In this document: piece by piece, positions 22,108-32,044 of the stretch
Position numbering within the stretch: position 1 is the stretch's first letter
How the letters are laid out: each line of letters starts with the position of its first letter
Origin: Aquatica leii
Taxonomy: Eukaryota; Arthropoda; Insecta; Coleoptera; Lampyridae
NCBI GenBank assembly: GCA_035610365.1
Contig: CM069432.1
Location: 12,772,001 to 12,836,000, forward strand
Direction: 5' to 3'
DNA length: 64,000 bases
Made by a program: the position numbers and the translations under genes
The notes under the pieces: generated by a model
What the model saw: only the letters and a program-made list of their open reading frames with translations
What the model was told of the DNA's origin: nothing
The model's database searches: none

Positions 22108-22791
22108 GTGATAAAAATGAAAACGTATTTTATAATTAAACTGTTAGACACTTTTTTCAATTACAATTGATAAAGCGTTAGAACTTACCAACGAATTTAC
22201 CAATAAAAGAAATATGTATATTTTTGTCTATGCATCAACGGTTCAAGTATCAGGTTTATAATATTTAATAATCAATGTGAAAACAATTTTTTAGAATTAA
22301 TAAAAGTAATTCATTCGTTATAATCATGCAACTATATCTCATTATAAAAGCGGATAAACCAACAAAAGAAATGATAAGCTTCTTTGAGTTCAATAAATCA
22401 AATATAATTAATATATCACTTAATGAAAGTTAATTCTCAGATATAAGGAAGCAGTCAAATGTCTAATCGACCTCAAGATTAATCACCATGCTGACGGTGT
22501 AAGCTGTTATCACACGTGCAAAAATTTTTAATATGTTTTAAATGAAAATTTACTGAAATAAAATTAACTGAAGTATCTGAAATTTACTTAGCATTGATAA
22601 GATTGCGTGCGCATTATTAAGTGATGTGGAACAATCACGGCCAGTAATTTTTGAGGTCAATTCTTTTAACTCATGTAAACAACGTGCACCATTTTATAGA
22701 TAATACTCATCAATAAACAGTTTCAGTTAAGATTAGTGTTTGAAAATTTGCGTTTCTTACAAACGTTTGTGTTGTAATTTTAAGTGTGAGC
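22108..22791. other. AT-rich stretch; possible promoter at its right end
   Basis: No coding signal. Near 22720 the text AGTTTCAGTTAAG contains an insect initiator-like TCAGTT about 70 bp before the ATG at 22792, which could be the transcription start of the candidate exon there. No TATA box is obvious. Confidence 0.3.
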
Positions 22792-22873
22792 ATGGAAGAA
22801 CAATTGGTGGTGATTAATAATACTGAGTCTTCTGGAATTCTTTCAACTCCTACTTTAACGAATGCACATGATG
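22792..22873 (+). CDS. Candidate first coding exon of a host gene
   Basis: ATG in good context (GAGCATGG) opens a 27-codon frame beginning MEEQLVVINNTESSG and ending ...LTNAHD, plus one base. It is followed by a possible donor G|GTACGA at 22874; without splicing the frame stops at 22897. Residue use is protein-like and differs from the AT-rich chance ORFs around it. The exon would end in phase 1, matching the acceptor side of the candidate exon at 36123. I do not recognise the protein. The evidence is composition, start context and splice consensus only. Confidence 0.35.
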
Positions 22874-23792
22874 GTACGAAAAAAATTTAAATTATTTTGA
22901 GTTGATGAATGAAGTATGTTTACGCTGTCGGTTGCTTCAATTGATACATTATTTATCGGGTTTTGCATCATTTTTTTTTACTAAATCGTAGTTGTACCAT
23001 CGTCTTTGCGTTCTAAATTACGGTCAATTTGGTTCGTCGTAAAAACGGTTATGAATTACATGTATGTGTTTTAAACATTCGGTCAGATATTTATTTTACT
23101 AATCTCAATCATTTGTTTGTAAACATTTGTTTTTCAAATAGTTTTTTTTTGACTTTTGGTTGAGTAATAATGTATTTATCTTGCACAATGAAGTAGGTGT
23201 TATATAATCTTTTATTCAAATAATTGCGTCAGGGTGTATGAAATTATCTAAGACATAAATTTACGAAGTGTTAATGTATGGTATCAACAAGATCTTCACA
23301 TTATTCACTTCGTGTTAGAGAATACTTCCTAACAGATGGATAGAAAGTCGCGGTTCTATGGAATGATCGTCTAGATTCTAGATCTTCTGATCTCACTCAC
23401 TGGGTTTTTATCTTTGAGGGTAAAAATCACGAGCGTAAGAGACAAGACCTCGAAATCTTGAAGTTCGGAAAACAAGAATAAGAGTAAAGTGTAGAAATAT
23501 CGAACAAGAAATGAGAGACGTTTTAGAAGAATTTCATCTACGACTTCATCATTGTCAGGAAGTGGCAATTTGAACATTTATTATCAAATTTAAATCGTTT
23601 CTAGAATAAATTATTACTTTACTTCCCCATTTTAACAGCTACTTATTTTAAATATCGGGTGTGTCTGAATTCAGAAAATAAAGTACTTTTTATTTCTGAC
23701 CAATAAATAAAGGATTATATTAAAAAAAAATCGAAACGTTATATATTAACAATTATGAAATAAAAAAAATAAATAAAATAAATACAAAATTT
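22874..23792. other. AT-rich stretch without recognised genes
   Basis: The minus ORF at 23371-23577 has no recognisable motif. If the exon at 22792 is real, this is intron sequence. Confidence 0.4.
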
Positions 23793-24830
23793 TCACCATG
23801 AAACATAATAAAATAGTTTTTGGGTAAATGGTGTAATATATTTAATATAAAAACTCACAAGCTTTCGAACGAATGTTCGGAAAACTTGATAAATGTTGTA
23901 AGTTCTTTTAGCTACAGCATTTGCTCGAAGGTCTACAGAAAACCCACCATTAAAAAATCTTTGGTGTATAAAGTAAAGATCAGGAAATAACAGGTAACCA
24001 GGTTTCAGATAACTCATAATCATTGTGCCTGTTAAAGTTGTTAGGTACTTTAATAATTTCAATCGCTTCTCTGATTTTTCTTGAACGCCAGTTTTTAGTT
24101 TTAGCAATCGTTATAGTTTTTTCGAAATTTATGTCATGTAAAGTGTTTAGCGCATGTACGGCGATGGCTGATTTAGAACGTTGAAATAAACAAAAATGTC
24201 TTTTGTGTTCTTTAAGTTTAGTTTCAATAGTTCTACCAGTTTCTCCAATATATACTTTGCCACAACCGCATGGAACTTGATACACTCCCCAGGTGTTATG
24301 TGAAAATTTTTTTTACCCGATTCAACAAATCTTTAATTTTCGTGGTAGTATTATAAGCAACTTTAATGTCATGTTTCTTCAGTATTCTTCCAATTTTGTC
24401 ACTTATATTGGCAACAAAAGGTAAAACAGCAAAATTGTTGCTTATAGTTGGATTATTTGGTACAGTAGGTCTAATTTTTGGTCGAAGATGCTTTTTAATG
24501 TGTTCCTTGTTAAAATTATTTCTTATAAAAACTTTCTCAAAGTAATCTAATTTTTCTGGTAATTTATCTTGATGACAAATTGCCATCGCACGTTTGTATA
24601 ATGTGCGAATTGTTCCAAATTTCTGAGATGGATGATGATGAGAATTTGCGTTTATATATTGATCCGTATGTGTTGGTTTTTGATAAGCTGAATGTACTAA
24701 AGTAGTATCTGGTTTTCTTCCATCTTTACCATGGGACCAGATTGCAAAAACATCATTAACATTCCTAAGCCATAGTTTTGGTTTTAATAGTTTTTTAATA
24801 AATATATTGCCACGTTTACCCAAAAACTAT
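23793..24830 (-). pseudogene. Penelope-like element, 3' part (RT end and GIY-YIG endonuclease)
   Basis: On the minus strand, 24823-24296 encodes the C-terminal part of a Penelope-type reverse transcriptase. KPKLWLRNVNDVFAIWSHGK sits at the catalytic position, followed by HSAYQKPTHTDQYINANSHH and GTIRTLYKRAMAICHQ. In 24285-23980, one frameshift later, the GIY-YIG nuclease appears: VYQVPCGCGKVYIGETGRTI followed by KLKEHKRHF and IAVHALNTLHDINFE. Penelope elements use the nuclease for target cleavage. The copy is 5'-truncated just before the RT catalytic motif, which reads NVND with the first Asp replaced by Asn, and the frame is broken at about 24290. About 190 bp of 3' flank carries no coding. 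Confidence 0.85.
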
Positions 24831-25863
24831 TTCATTAAATAAAATAAAATTGACGTGTCTAAACTTTCCTTCTACACAGCGATAATAAACAAAATATAAA
24901 TTTTATTCCTTACTTTATTGAGAGCGATTGACACACTGTATAATTAATCAAAGTAGTAGGCATTTAGTTTCTTTTCTAGTATACCTTTGAATTTTGAATG
25001 GTTACGAAAATCAGTGTACGTGCATGAAGTGTCGATCAAAGTTAAACAACTATTTGTGGCTAGCTTCAGCAGCAAGTTGGAAACATTTTTTGATAAAAAA
25101 CCGTTTTTTCGTTCAATTTAGTTTCAATTATTACTGTTTGCGTCGTGCATCTATGGTGATTTAGTAGGATTGAAAAAGAAACTCGAGGCTAAGGTTTCTA
25201 GGTCATTAGGTCATTTGACAGAGAGTTAAGGAACGGGAGTTAAGAGAAGCTTCTATTAGCGTAATCAAAGTGAGTAACTCTTCAAAACTGTGAAATGCAT
25301 TTCCCATCACACCTTTTAAGGTGATGATGTTTTACTCAGATTCCTCCAAAATTAGGTGATTGAGGTGGAATATTGTGCGAATTAATATTTTTTATATTTA
25401 ATTCGTTTATAACTTCTTATTGTTAATCTTGATTTAAAACAATTTTTTTAGTTCAGTCAATTTACGCTGAGCACCAAAAAAAGTTTTTGCATTGTTCGAA
25501 TAATGACTTTGTGCCATAAACTGGTACAAACAATTTAAAAAACCTGTAATGTGAAATTTTCTAGAAGATTTAAATATATGGCATTGGTTGAAAAAACAAA
25601 CAAAGATTGTAATGTATGATTTGATATTAACCTTTGATCTACCTGGGGGTTTAATAAAAATCGGTCCCGTAAAGTCTACGCCACATTTTAAAAACAGTCA
25701 ATTTACTTTTAAAAAAGCCGCGGGAAGATTTCTTATTATTGGCATAATTACATTTAACGCATTTATGGATGATCGGTTTAATAACGGTAAGGCCTGAGAT
25801 TATTCAGTAGTTTTGACGATTGGCAGCTAACGTCGCTTGTGACGTGATGCTTTTTTGGTACTA
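24831..25863. other. AT-rich stretch without recognised genes
   Basis: The plus ORF at 25588-25797 (69 codons) shows no motif I recognise and no splice or promoter context. No repeat ends were identified. Confidence 0.4.
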
Positions 25864-26908
25864 TTAAGGGGGTACTAAACGGAGCCATTTTCCATGCAAA
25901 TTGAGGTACACTTTTCTCAAAAACTACTAAATCGATTTCTGTGAAATTTTGAACACGTTTTCTTTAGATAGTTTTAAAGCTGTACAGCAGGTAGAATTTA
26001 ATTTAAAGAAATAGTAAATTTTTTATTGACTTAGTAAGTTTGAAAATTTTATTGTCTTATTAAAAGTAAAGTAAAAAAGAAACCAGCTGGATTTTTAAAA
26101 TTCGCTCTGCTGCGTTTGTTACTAACGTCGCCATCAATAAGATACAAAAAAACACACTCAATTACCTGTCATAGTTTTGAAGAAAAGTGTACCGAAATAG
26201 AAAAAATACAACTGTTCAGGAGAAGCAAGAAACAAAAAAGTTTTGTTTTTTTATCTTTAGTAGTCGTTTTTGCTTTTCAAAGTTCTTGTTCCTGTTCGTA
26301 TATTGTAGTGTTATTGTTTTACTTGTGTTTATTGCAGAGATTTTATTTTACTCGTTTCAAATATGCCGAGAACGGGTCCGGTTTTCAAGAAGAGAAAAAG
26401 GCGGTTTTCAGGTAAAAGGCCTGCAAAAATGACATCGAATGCAACTTGTTTAGTAACTGTGGAGTCACCACAACCTTGCTCGACAACAGAAACTCCTGTT
26501 TCTTAGGTTCTAAAATAAAACCTCAATTGCCCGAGTATTTGAAGTATGACAGCACTGATGTAGTCGATTTTGTTTGTATCAGAGCGTAGAGTGCGGCGGT
26601 GAATTCTTTTGCTTCGTGCAAAAAATGCAATGGACAGATTAGCCTAAACATTGTTGCTCGGAATGGTCTAGCGTTATCAGTTAACGGAAACATACCTCGT
26701 TGCCGTATTTTTTATTTATTAGGCATTGAAGCAGGCAATTTTTGTGTAACGCATGGTCCTTCCAAGTTTACACTTAAATTTAAGTAACTTCTAAACCTTG
26801 TAGAGACATCGGATTTTTTGCATTCTTTGCAGAATATAGTGTAGATTAAAAAACAAAAATAAAAAAAAATTGATAATTTTTAAATTTTTTCATTAAGTAC
26901 CCCCTTAA
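25864..26908 (+). mobile_element. Short DNA transposon flanked by TTAA with GGGGGTACT inverted ends
   Basis: The element is bounded by TTAA (25864-25867) and GGGGGTACT on the left and AGTACCCCC and TTAA (26905-26908) on the right. The inner element is 1037 bp. It encloses a damaged N-terminal transposase fragment (26363-26784). The TTAA may be a target duplication or the outer part of a 13-bp inverted repeat; the palindrome makes the two indistinguishable by eye. Most of the transposase is missing, so it is a non-autonomous deletion derivative. Confidence 0.7.
26363..26784 (+). pseudogene. Mutator-like transposase N-terminal fragment
   Basis: An ATG at 26363 starts MPRTGPVFKKRKRRFSGKRP, a basic N-terminus like that of insect Mutator-like transposases. 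A stop at 26504 is bypassed in another frame (GSKIKPQLPEYLKYDST ... CIRA, then a TAG). A CxxC zinc-binding segment follows, FASCKKCNGQISLNIVARNG, to a stop at 26785. No DDE core is present. Family assignment rests on the N-terminal and CxxC text and on general likeness, so it is tentative. Confidence 0.5.
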
Positions 26909-27129
26909 AGGATATATATATATATATTGTTTTAATCGATCCCCAACTCTAATAAGCTGGTAGTCACCTATAAACGCATTTAATTTAATAAACGTAAATT
27001 ACTTTAACATGAGTGCAATACGTTGGCAGAGCCATCTGATGGTATAAATTTACTATGCATGAATAATAGTAAATAAAAGGCTAAGAAGATGGAAACGTTA
27101 AAAGCTGATTTTATACCCGCATAATTCAA

Positions 27130-27913
27130 ATAAATTTTGAATAAACTGCTCTAAATCTTAACAAACATTAAAACCTTCCTTTTAATATTCTATTCGTTTG
27201 TTCTATCACGTTTCTCGAAGATATGTGCATCCTGTTAAATTCTTCTTCATGCCTAGTTTGTGGGTTACTAAATGGAGTAAAGAGCCAAGGCTCTAATGGG
27301 GAACCACTGCCACCTATTTTAACGATATTTTTAATATATTTAAATAACTCAATTCCTTCTATATTTATTAAATGACATGAGTTATCACCATGTTCTTCAT
27401 ATTTTAAATGATTTTTTATTTAACACATCTGCCAAATGGACGAATCATGATATCTGCAAAAGTATTCGTGCTTGAATTTGAAAAATATTTGCAAAAAATG
27501 ATTCTAAAAACAAAGCATTACATTTATGGAATGCCTTGCTTTTCTGTTTAAATATACAAATAGAAGATGCTCTTCGTCAGTTTGGGGAGGAGCCTTAATT
27601 TCTACATGAGTTCCATCAATTGCACCAACAACTACTCTGCATTCAAATTTTGAATAAAATCTAAAACAAATTTGAAGAACGATAGTAATATTTGACATTT
27701 GGGCTTTACCCTTGCTTTACATTTTTTTTTCTTCAATAGTGATAGGAAATTTAACCCAAGGAGGTAAAAGATGTTAAGCAGTTCTAGAACAAATTTGTTG
27801 CTAGACCCATAGATAACCAGCAGCACGAACGTACAACATTTTGGAAAGATCTCACTGCCAAAAAATGTATTCTGGTCAAAATTTATACTTGTTGTTTGTG
27901 GGAAGCATTTCAA
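27130..27913 (-). pseudogene. PIF/Harbinger transposase fragment
   Basis: On the minus strand the DDE_Tnp_4 core is visible. VVVGAIDGTHVEIKAPPQ is the first catalytic Asp region and LNRKARHSINVML follows. Further on, at 27180-27340, GGSGSPLEPWLFTPFSNPQT (with the expected GD-type second Asp region altered) is followed by RHEEEFNRMHISSRNVIEQT and RILKGRF, where the family has the catalytic Glu. Stops (for example directly after KGRF) and frame shifts occur. No partner Myb-like gene or terminal repeats were found. The copy lies just upstream of the copia element. Confidence 0.85.
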
Positions 27914-28059
27914 ACGTGCTTAATTCGTCTCTCAATGTTCGCCGGGAAAAAAAACGAAAACCCATATGAAGACAAGAACTAATTGGTGTATCCAAAAATT
28001 CGGGTTATTTTGAGTTTTACAACAATTATAATCAAACGCAACTTCATTATAATCCAAAT

Positions 28060-28074
28060 AGGTTATGGGCCTAG
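28060..28074 (+). promoter_or_regulatory. Copia-type primer-binding site (half-tRNA type)
   Basis: GGTTATGGGCCTAGT resembles the Drosophila copia primer-binding site (GGTTATGGGCCCAGT), which is complementary to an internal part of initiator tRNA-Met used as a cleaved half-tRNA primer. It lies about 70 bp upstream of the copia Gag ATG at 28131, the expected place. Sequence to its left (27920-28059) would be the 5' LTR edge. Confidence 0.6.
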
Positions 28075-28130
28075 TTGTGTTATAAAAGGAAACTGCCTAA
28101 ATTAACGGTGGGAACACAATTTTAACAAAA

Positions 28131-28500
28131 ATGGCAGCGTTACTTGTTGTGCACGCTATAAAACCGTTTAGTGGTGAAGGTTACAGTAATTAGGAATTTC
28201 GGGTGAAATTGATGTTAGAACAAAAAGGAATTGATGAAGTTCTTGAAGAAGTACCTACCGAAGAAAACAAATTACTGGAGTATAAGAAAATCGATGCTAA
28301 AGCAAGAAACATAATTGTGGCGCGTTTAGATGATACTATTCTAGAAATGGTCAAAGAATGTAGTACAACAAAAAGGATGTTTACAGAGTTACAGAAAACA
28401 TACGATAAGAAAGGAATTTCGAGCCAATAAGACTTACAACGGAAACTGCGAACGATGAAATTTTCTGGACGAGGACCACTACGTGAGTTCATAATAGATT
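28131..28500 (+). pseudogene. Copia Gag, N-terminal part
   Basis: ATG at 28131 (MAALLVVHAIKPFSGEGYSN) followed by a stop at 28191. The frame at 28203-28430 continues the capsid-like region with VKLMLEQKGIDEVLEE, DAKARNIIVARLDDTILEMV and TTKRMFTELQKTYDKKG, the pattern of copia-type Gag (DUF4219/UBN2-like). It ends at a TAA, and Gag coding (MKFSGRGPLREFIIDFEK) continues in another frame before joining 28501. Gag forms the virus-like particle. Confidence 0.8.
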
Positions 28501-29870
28501 TTGAGAAAACAGTTTCAAAATGAAAAGCTAGTGGTGGAAGTGACTGATGAGGAAGTAATCATTCAGCTGTTAAGCACAATGCCTGAAAATTATCAAGCAG
28601 TAACGACAGCGATCGATATCCTTTCTAGCTCGGATAAGACAAGAGTGACATTGGAGTTTGTCAAAAGTAAACTGCTGATAGAGGAAAATCGACAAATTGG
28701 ACGTAAGGTGCTGGTTGAACCTGCAACTTCTGAAGTTTTTGTAGCTCATCACAAGAAGAATAAAAACTGGAATAAGAATAAAGTTGTATTTAGATGCTAT
28801 AAGTGCGGCTTAAAAGGACACAAGAAGTCAGAATGTCCACAAAAAAAGTTAGACAAAAGAAATGAGTGCAATTTAACAGAAGAAGATGAAGTGGTATTCA
28901 TAACGATAGAAGAATCAGAATGTTTAAAATATGTTTTAGAAAACTCAATAACTTTCATAGTAGATAGTGGGGCAACTAACCATCTAATTAATGTAAGTAC
29001 CAGCAAGCACTTAGTAGATGTGATAGAAGTAAATCACAAAATAAATGTTGCAAAAGAACGACAAGTAATAAATGCGAGAAGACAAAGCAATTTACCATTG
29101 TTAACTGAAAATGGAAAGTCAATTAAAGTTAAAAACGTATTAGAATGTGAAAATCTTACCCACAATCTCTTATCTGTCAAAAAAATGGAAGAATCTGGTT
29201 TAAAGGTAATATTTCATGATGCAAAAGTGGATGTATACAAAAATACAAATCTAATCGTAACTGGCCACCTAAAAGAAAATCTATATGTCATGAGTTTCAA
29301 AGTACAACTAAGTGATGTAAGTTTCACAGAACAGGGTAAAATGTTGTGGCATCGTCGTATGGGTCGTTCATCTAAATACCATCCTACAGATCTATGTGAA
29401 GTATGTGTACAAGGTAAACTTGCAAAGAATCCTTATCAATCAATTGGAGCAGACAAGAAAGCAAAAAGGATCTTAGAAATTGTATCGTCTGATATCTGTG
29501 GACCAATAACACCAAGTACACCTGATGGTAAGCGATATTTCGTTACTTACATTGACTATTTTTCACATTTTGCGATTTGTTATTTAATACAAAACAAAAA
29601 TGATGTATCAGAAACCTTCAAATCGTATCTAGCAATAGTCGAAGCAAAGTTTAACGTAAAAATTGAAAAATTTCGATGTGACAGTTGAGGAGAATACGCT
29701 TCAAAAGAATTTAGAAATTTTTGTAATCAAAAAGGAATTTGTATTCGGTATACAGTGCCGTTCAACCCTCAACAGAATGGCGTTGCAGAGAGATACAATC
29801 GAACAATAATGGATAATGCTCGATGCTTAATTTTTTATGCAAATGTGAAAAAGTGTCTCTAAGGCGAAGC
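28501..29870 (+). pseudogene. Copia Gag C-terminus, protease and integrase
   Basis: In order: the Gag C-terminus (EEVIIQLLSTMPENYQAVTT), zinc knuckle CYKCGLKGHKKSEC (28795-28840), protease with FIVDSGATNHLI (28955-28990), GAG-pre-integrase domain (MLWHRRMGR ... CEVCVQGKLAKNP) and integrase core (IVSSDICGPITPSTPDGKRY, then IDYFSHFAICYL). A TGA at 29686-29688 cuts the core at RCDS, the second catalytic Asp region. Past the stop the same frame continues GEYASKEFRNFC and PFNPQQNGVAERYNRTIM, which contains the catalytic Glu, until a further stop near 29860. Domain identity is clear; the stop codons make it a pseudogene. Confidence 0.88.
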
Positions 29871-30629
29871 AGTATTAATTTGACATGGTGAGGAACGAAA
29901 TCTTAACAAAAGCAAGGTTTTTGGCAGCATTGCTTATGCATAAATTCCCAAAGAACGTAGACCTAGTAAACTAGATTCACACACTAAGAAATTGATCATG
30001 GTAGGATACACAAATAATAGTTATAGATAATGGGATCAAGATAAAAGAAAAATAATAGCAGCACGTGATATTATCTTTGATGAATCAAATAAACATAAAC
30101 AGATATTAGATCAAAATCGTGCAATAATAGAAGCCATAGAAGATGATAAGAAAGAAAGCGAAGAAAATGAGATTGAAAATGACAATTTAAATAAAATACA
30201 TATTACAGAAAGTATAAGAAAGACCAACAGAAAAACAACCCTGCTCAAATGTTTTGAAGAATATGAAATGACAAGAAGAACAGCGCTGTTTATCGAAAAC
30301 ATTTCTTTGGAAATCCCTAAAGACTTTAATGACGCTATAAAAGCTGGAAACGGGTGGGAAGAAGCTATTCTGGAGGAATTGGCATCACACGAAAAGAACA
30401 AAACATGGGAAGTGGTACCTGCTCCAGAAAAGGTAATAAACTCCAGATGGGTGTTTCGTGAAAAACGGATTGGTGATTAAAGAATAAAGAAAATTCGATT
30501 AGTTGCTCGCGGATTTCAACAGACAGAATTAAATAAAGAAGCTTATTCACCTGTAGTGCGCATGCTAACAGTAAGAGTGCTATTGTCTCTTAGTGTTCTA
30601 GATAATATGAACAGACATCAGTTAGATGT
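29871..30629 (+). pseudogene. Copia integrase-RT linker and reverse transcriptase start
   Basis: Fragments of the integrase C-terminal region are readable (VFGSIAYA*IPKERRPSKLDSH, KLIMVGYTNNSYR, IIAARDIIFDESNKH). From 30268 the copia RT begins with ALFIENISLEIPKDFNDAIK, WEEAILEELASHEKNKTWEV and INSRWVFREKRIGD, then a stop at 30478. In frame after it come IRLVARGFQQTELNKEAYSP and the first RT Asp region HQLDV, where the LINE is inserted. The remainder resumes at 31880 as KCAFLSGVLKEPVNI and is lost at about 32040, before the catalytic YxDD motif. Confidence 0.82.
30617..30629 (+). repeat. Target-site duplication (left) of the nested LINE
   Basis: ATCAGTTAGATGT here is repeated exactly at 31867-31879. 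Removing 30630-31879 restores the copia RT reading frame across HQLDV/KCAFL, which shows that the duplication arose by insertion of the LINE. Confidence 0.88.
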
Positions 30630-31844
30630 TAGAACCAGATAGGGGATTACCAAGCGGGATTCAGAACTAACCGATCAACAGTAGACCAACTGTTCACAAT
30701 AAGACAAATCATGGAAAAGATGTGGGAATTCAACAAGGACCTCCATCAATTATTTATAGACTTTAAACAGGCATACGACAGTATCAACAGAGTAAAACTA
30801 TGGGAGGCCATGGCAGAATTAGGGATACCAAAAAAACTAATAGACATCACAAAAACATGCATAATTAACAGCAATAGCAGGGTCAGGGTACAAAACGAAT
30901 TATCGGATGTCATCAAAATCAATAACGGATTGAGACAAGGGGACGGGCTATCCCCCTTACTGTTTAATATTGCCCTGGAAAAAGCTATAAGGACGGCCAA
31001 CATAACTAATCAAGTCTATGCAAGAAATGGCACCCGTTTGGTATTGGCATATGCGGACGATATAGATGTGGTTGGAAATAGTGTGGTAGATGTAAAAGAG
31101 ATGTTCTTAAGATTAGATAAAGAAGCAAACAAAGCTGGATTGAAGATCAATGAAGATAAAACAAAATACATGCATACTAACAGAGGAACCAGAGACAGAG
31201 TACGGCAAAACATAACCATGAATGAATACAATTTTGAACATGTAAAAGAATTCAAATATCTAGGCTCAATAATTACAGCAGAAAACGAGATAACACCAGA
31301 GATCAAGAGCAGATTACAAATGGGGAACAAATGTTACTACGCGCTTCAGAACTTAATGAAATCTAAAATTCTATCGAGATCATCCAAAATAAAAATATAC
31401 CAGACGGTGATAAGACCGATAGTAATGTACGGAAGCGAAACGTGGACCTTAACGAAGCAAAGTGAATCGATGCTAGGAAGATTTGAGAGGAAAATTCTAA
31501 GACGCATATTTGGACCACTGAGAGATCCGGAAACACTACAATATAAGATACGAACAAACGCAGAGCTAGAAAGGTTATACAACGCACCAGACATTGTGAG
31601 AGAAGTTAAGGCACAACGACTGCGATGGGCTGGACATGTCAAAAGGCAGGCAGACGACCGGATAATACGACTAGTATGGGAACAAGTACCAGCGGGAAAA
31701 AGACCTCCAGGAAGACCAAGATGGAAGGATGGAATAACGGAGGATCTAGGAAAAATGGGAATAACAGACGGAGAAGAACTGATGCTAGACAGAGACAAAT
31801 GGAAACTCGTGGTTAAGTCAGCTAAAACCCACACAGGGTTGTAA
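30630..31844 (+). pseudogene. LINE reverse transcriptase (C-terminal two thirds), intact frame
   Basis: The open frame enters from the 5' truncation point (GDYQAGFRTNRSTVDQLFTI RQI...) and includes an internal ATG at 30711. RT motifs: LHQLFIDFKQAYDSINR (first Asp), NNGLRQGDGLSPLLFNIALE, TRLVLAYADDIDVVGNS (YADD pair at about 31050) and EFKYLGSII. After them comes the long C-terminal region with YGSETWTL, RLRWAGHVKR and GKRPPGRPRWKDGI, common in RTE-like insect LINEs. The stop is at 31842-31844. The N-terminal endonuclease and first RT blocks are missing, so the product cannot mobilise itself, though the RT core shows no damage. Clade assignment (RTE-like) is by general likeness. Confidence 0.85.
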
Positions 31845-31866
31845 CGCTACAGAGGAAGGAAGAGGA
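30630..31866 (+). mobile_element. RTE-like non-LTR retrotransposon, 5'-truncated, nested in copia
   Basis: 1237 bp between 13-bp direct repeats. It starts inside the RT coding region and ends shortly after the ORF stop in a purine-rich GAGGAAGGAAGAGGA tail without a long poly(A). 5' truncation and a variable-length target duplication are usual for LINEs. The uninterrupted ORF suggests a young insertion. Confidence 0.85.
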
Positions 31867-31879
31867 ATCAGTTAGATGT
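31867..31879 (+). repeat. Target-site duplication (right) of the nested LINE
   Basis: Exact copy of the 13 bp at 30617-30629; copia RT coding continues directly after it (KCAFLSGVL). Confidence 0.88.
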
Positions 31880-32044
31880 AAAGTGCGCGTTTCTTAGCGG
31901 AGTTCTAAAAGAACCAGTTAATATACTAATACCACAAGGTGTTACATGAATGCAAGAAGGGCATGTGTATTATCAAGAAATCCCTCTAAGGACTACAACA
32001 ATCACCAAAATGATAGTACGAAAGAATAAACGAACACTTGCTAG

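Larger units (their letters stand above)
28131..32040 (+). mobile_element. Ty1/copia retrotransposon, degraded, with nested LINE
   Basis: Plus-strand order is Gag (28131 on), zinc knuckle, protease, integrase, then reverse transcriptase (30260-30629 and 31880-32040), the copia order with integrase before RT. It starts with a half-tRNA-type PBS at 28060. The RT gene is interrupted by an RTE-like LINE at 30630-31866. The RT breaks off at about 32040, where a gypsy fragment begins; RNase H and the 3' LTR are absent. Stops and frame changes occur throughout. Confidence 0.88.

Noticed and set aside
22108..22200. 3' terminus of the hAT element 14454-22107
   Set aside because: No CAG...CTG terminal repeat or copy of the GAATAGAA flank is present; homology just stops, so the end is truncated.
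25588..25797. 69-codon plus ORF as a retrotransposon fragment
   Set aside because: The translation (FDLPGGLIKIGPVKS...) does not align convincingly with any pol domain I know and has no flanking element features.
31016..31834. Antisense ORFs opposite the LINE RT frame
   Set aside because: Complementary-frame artefacts of the intact LINE coding strand.
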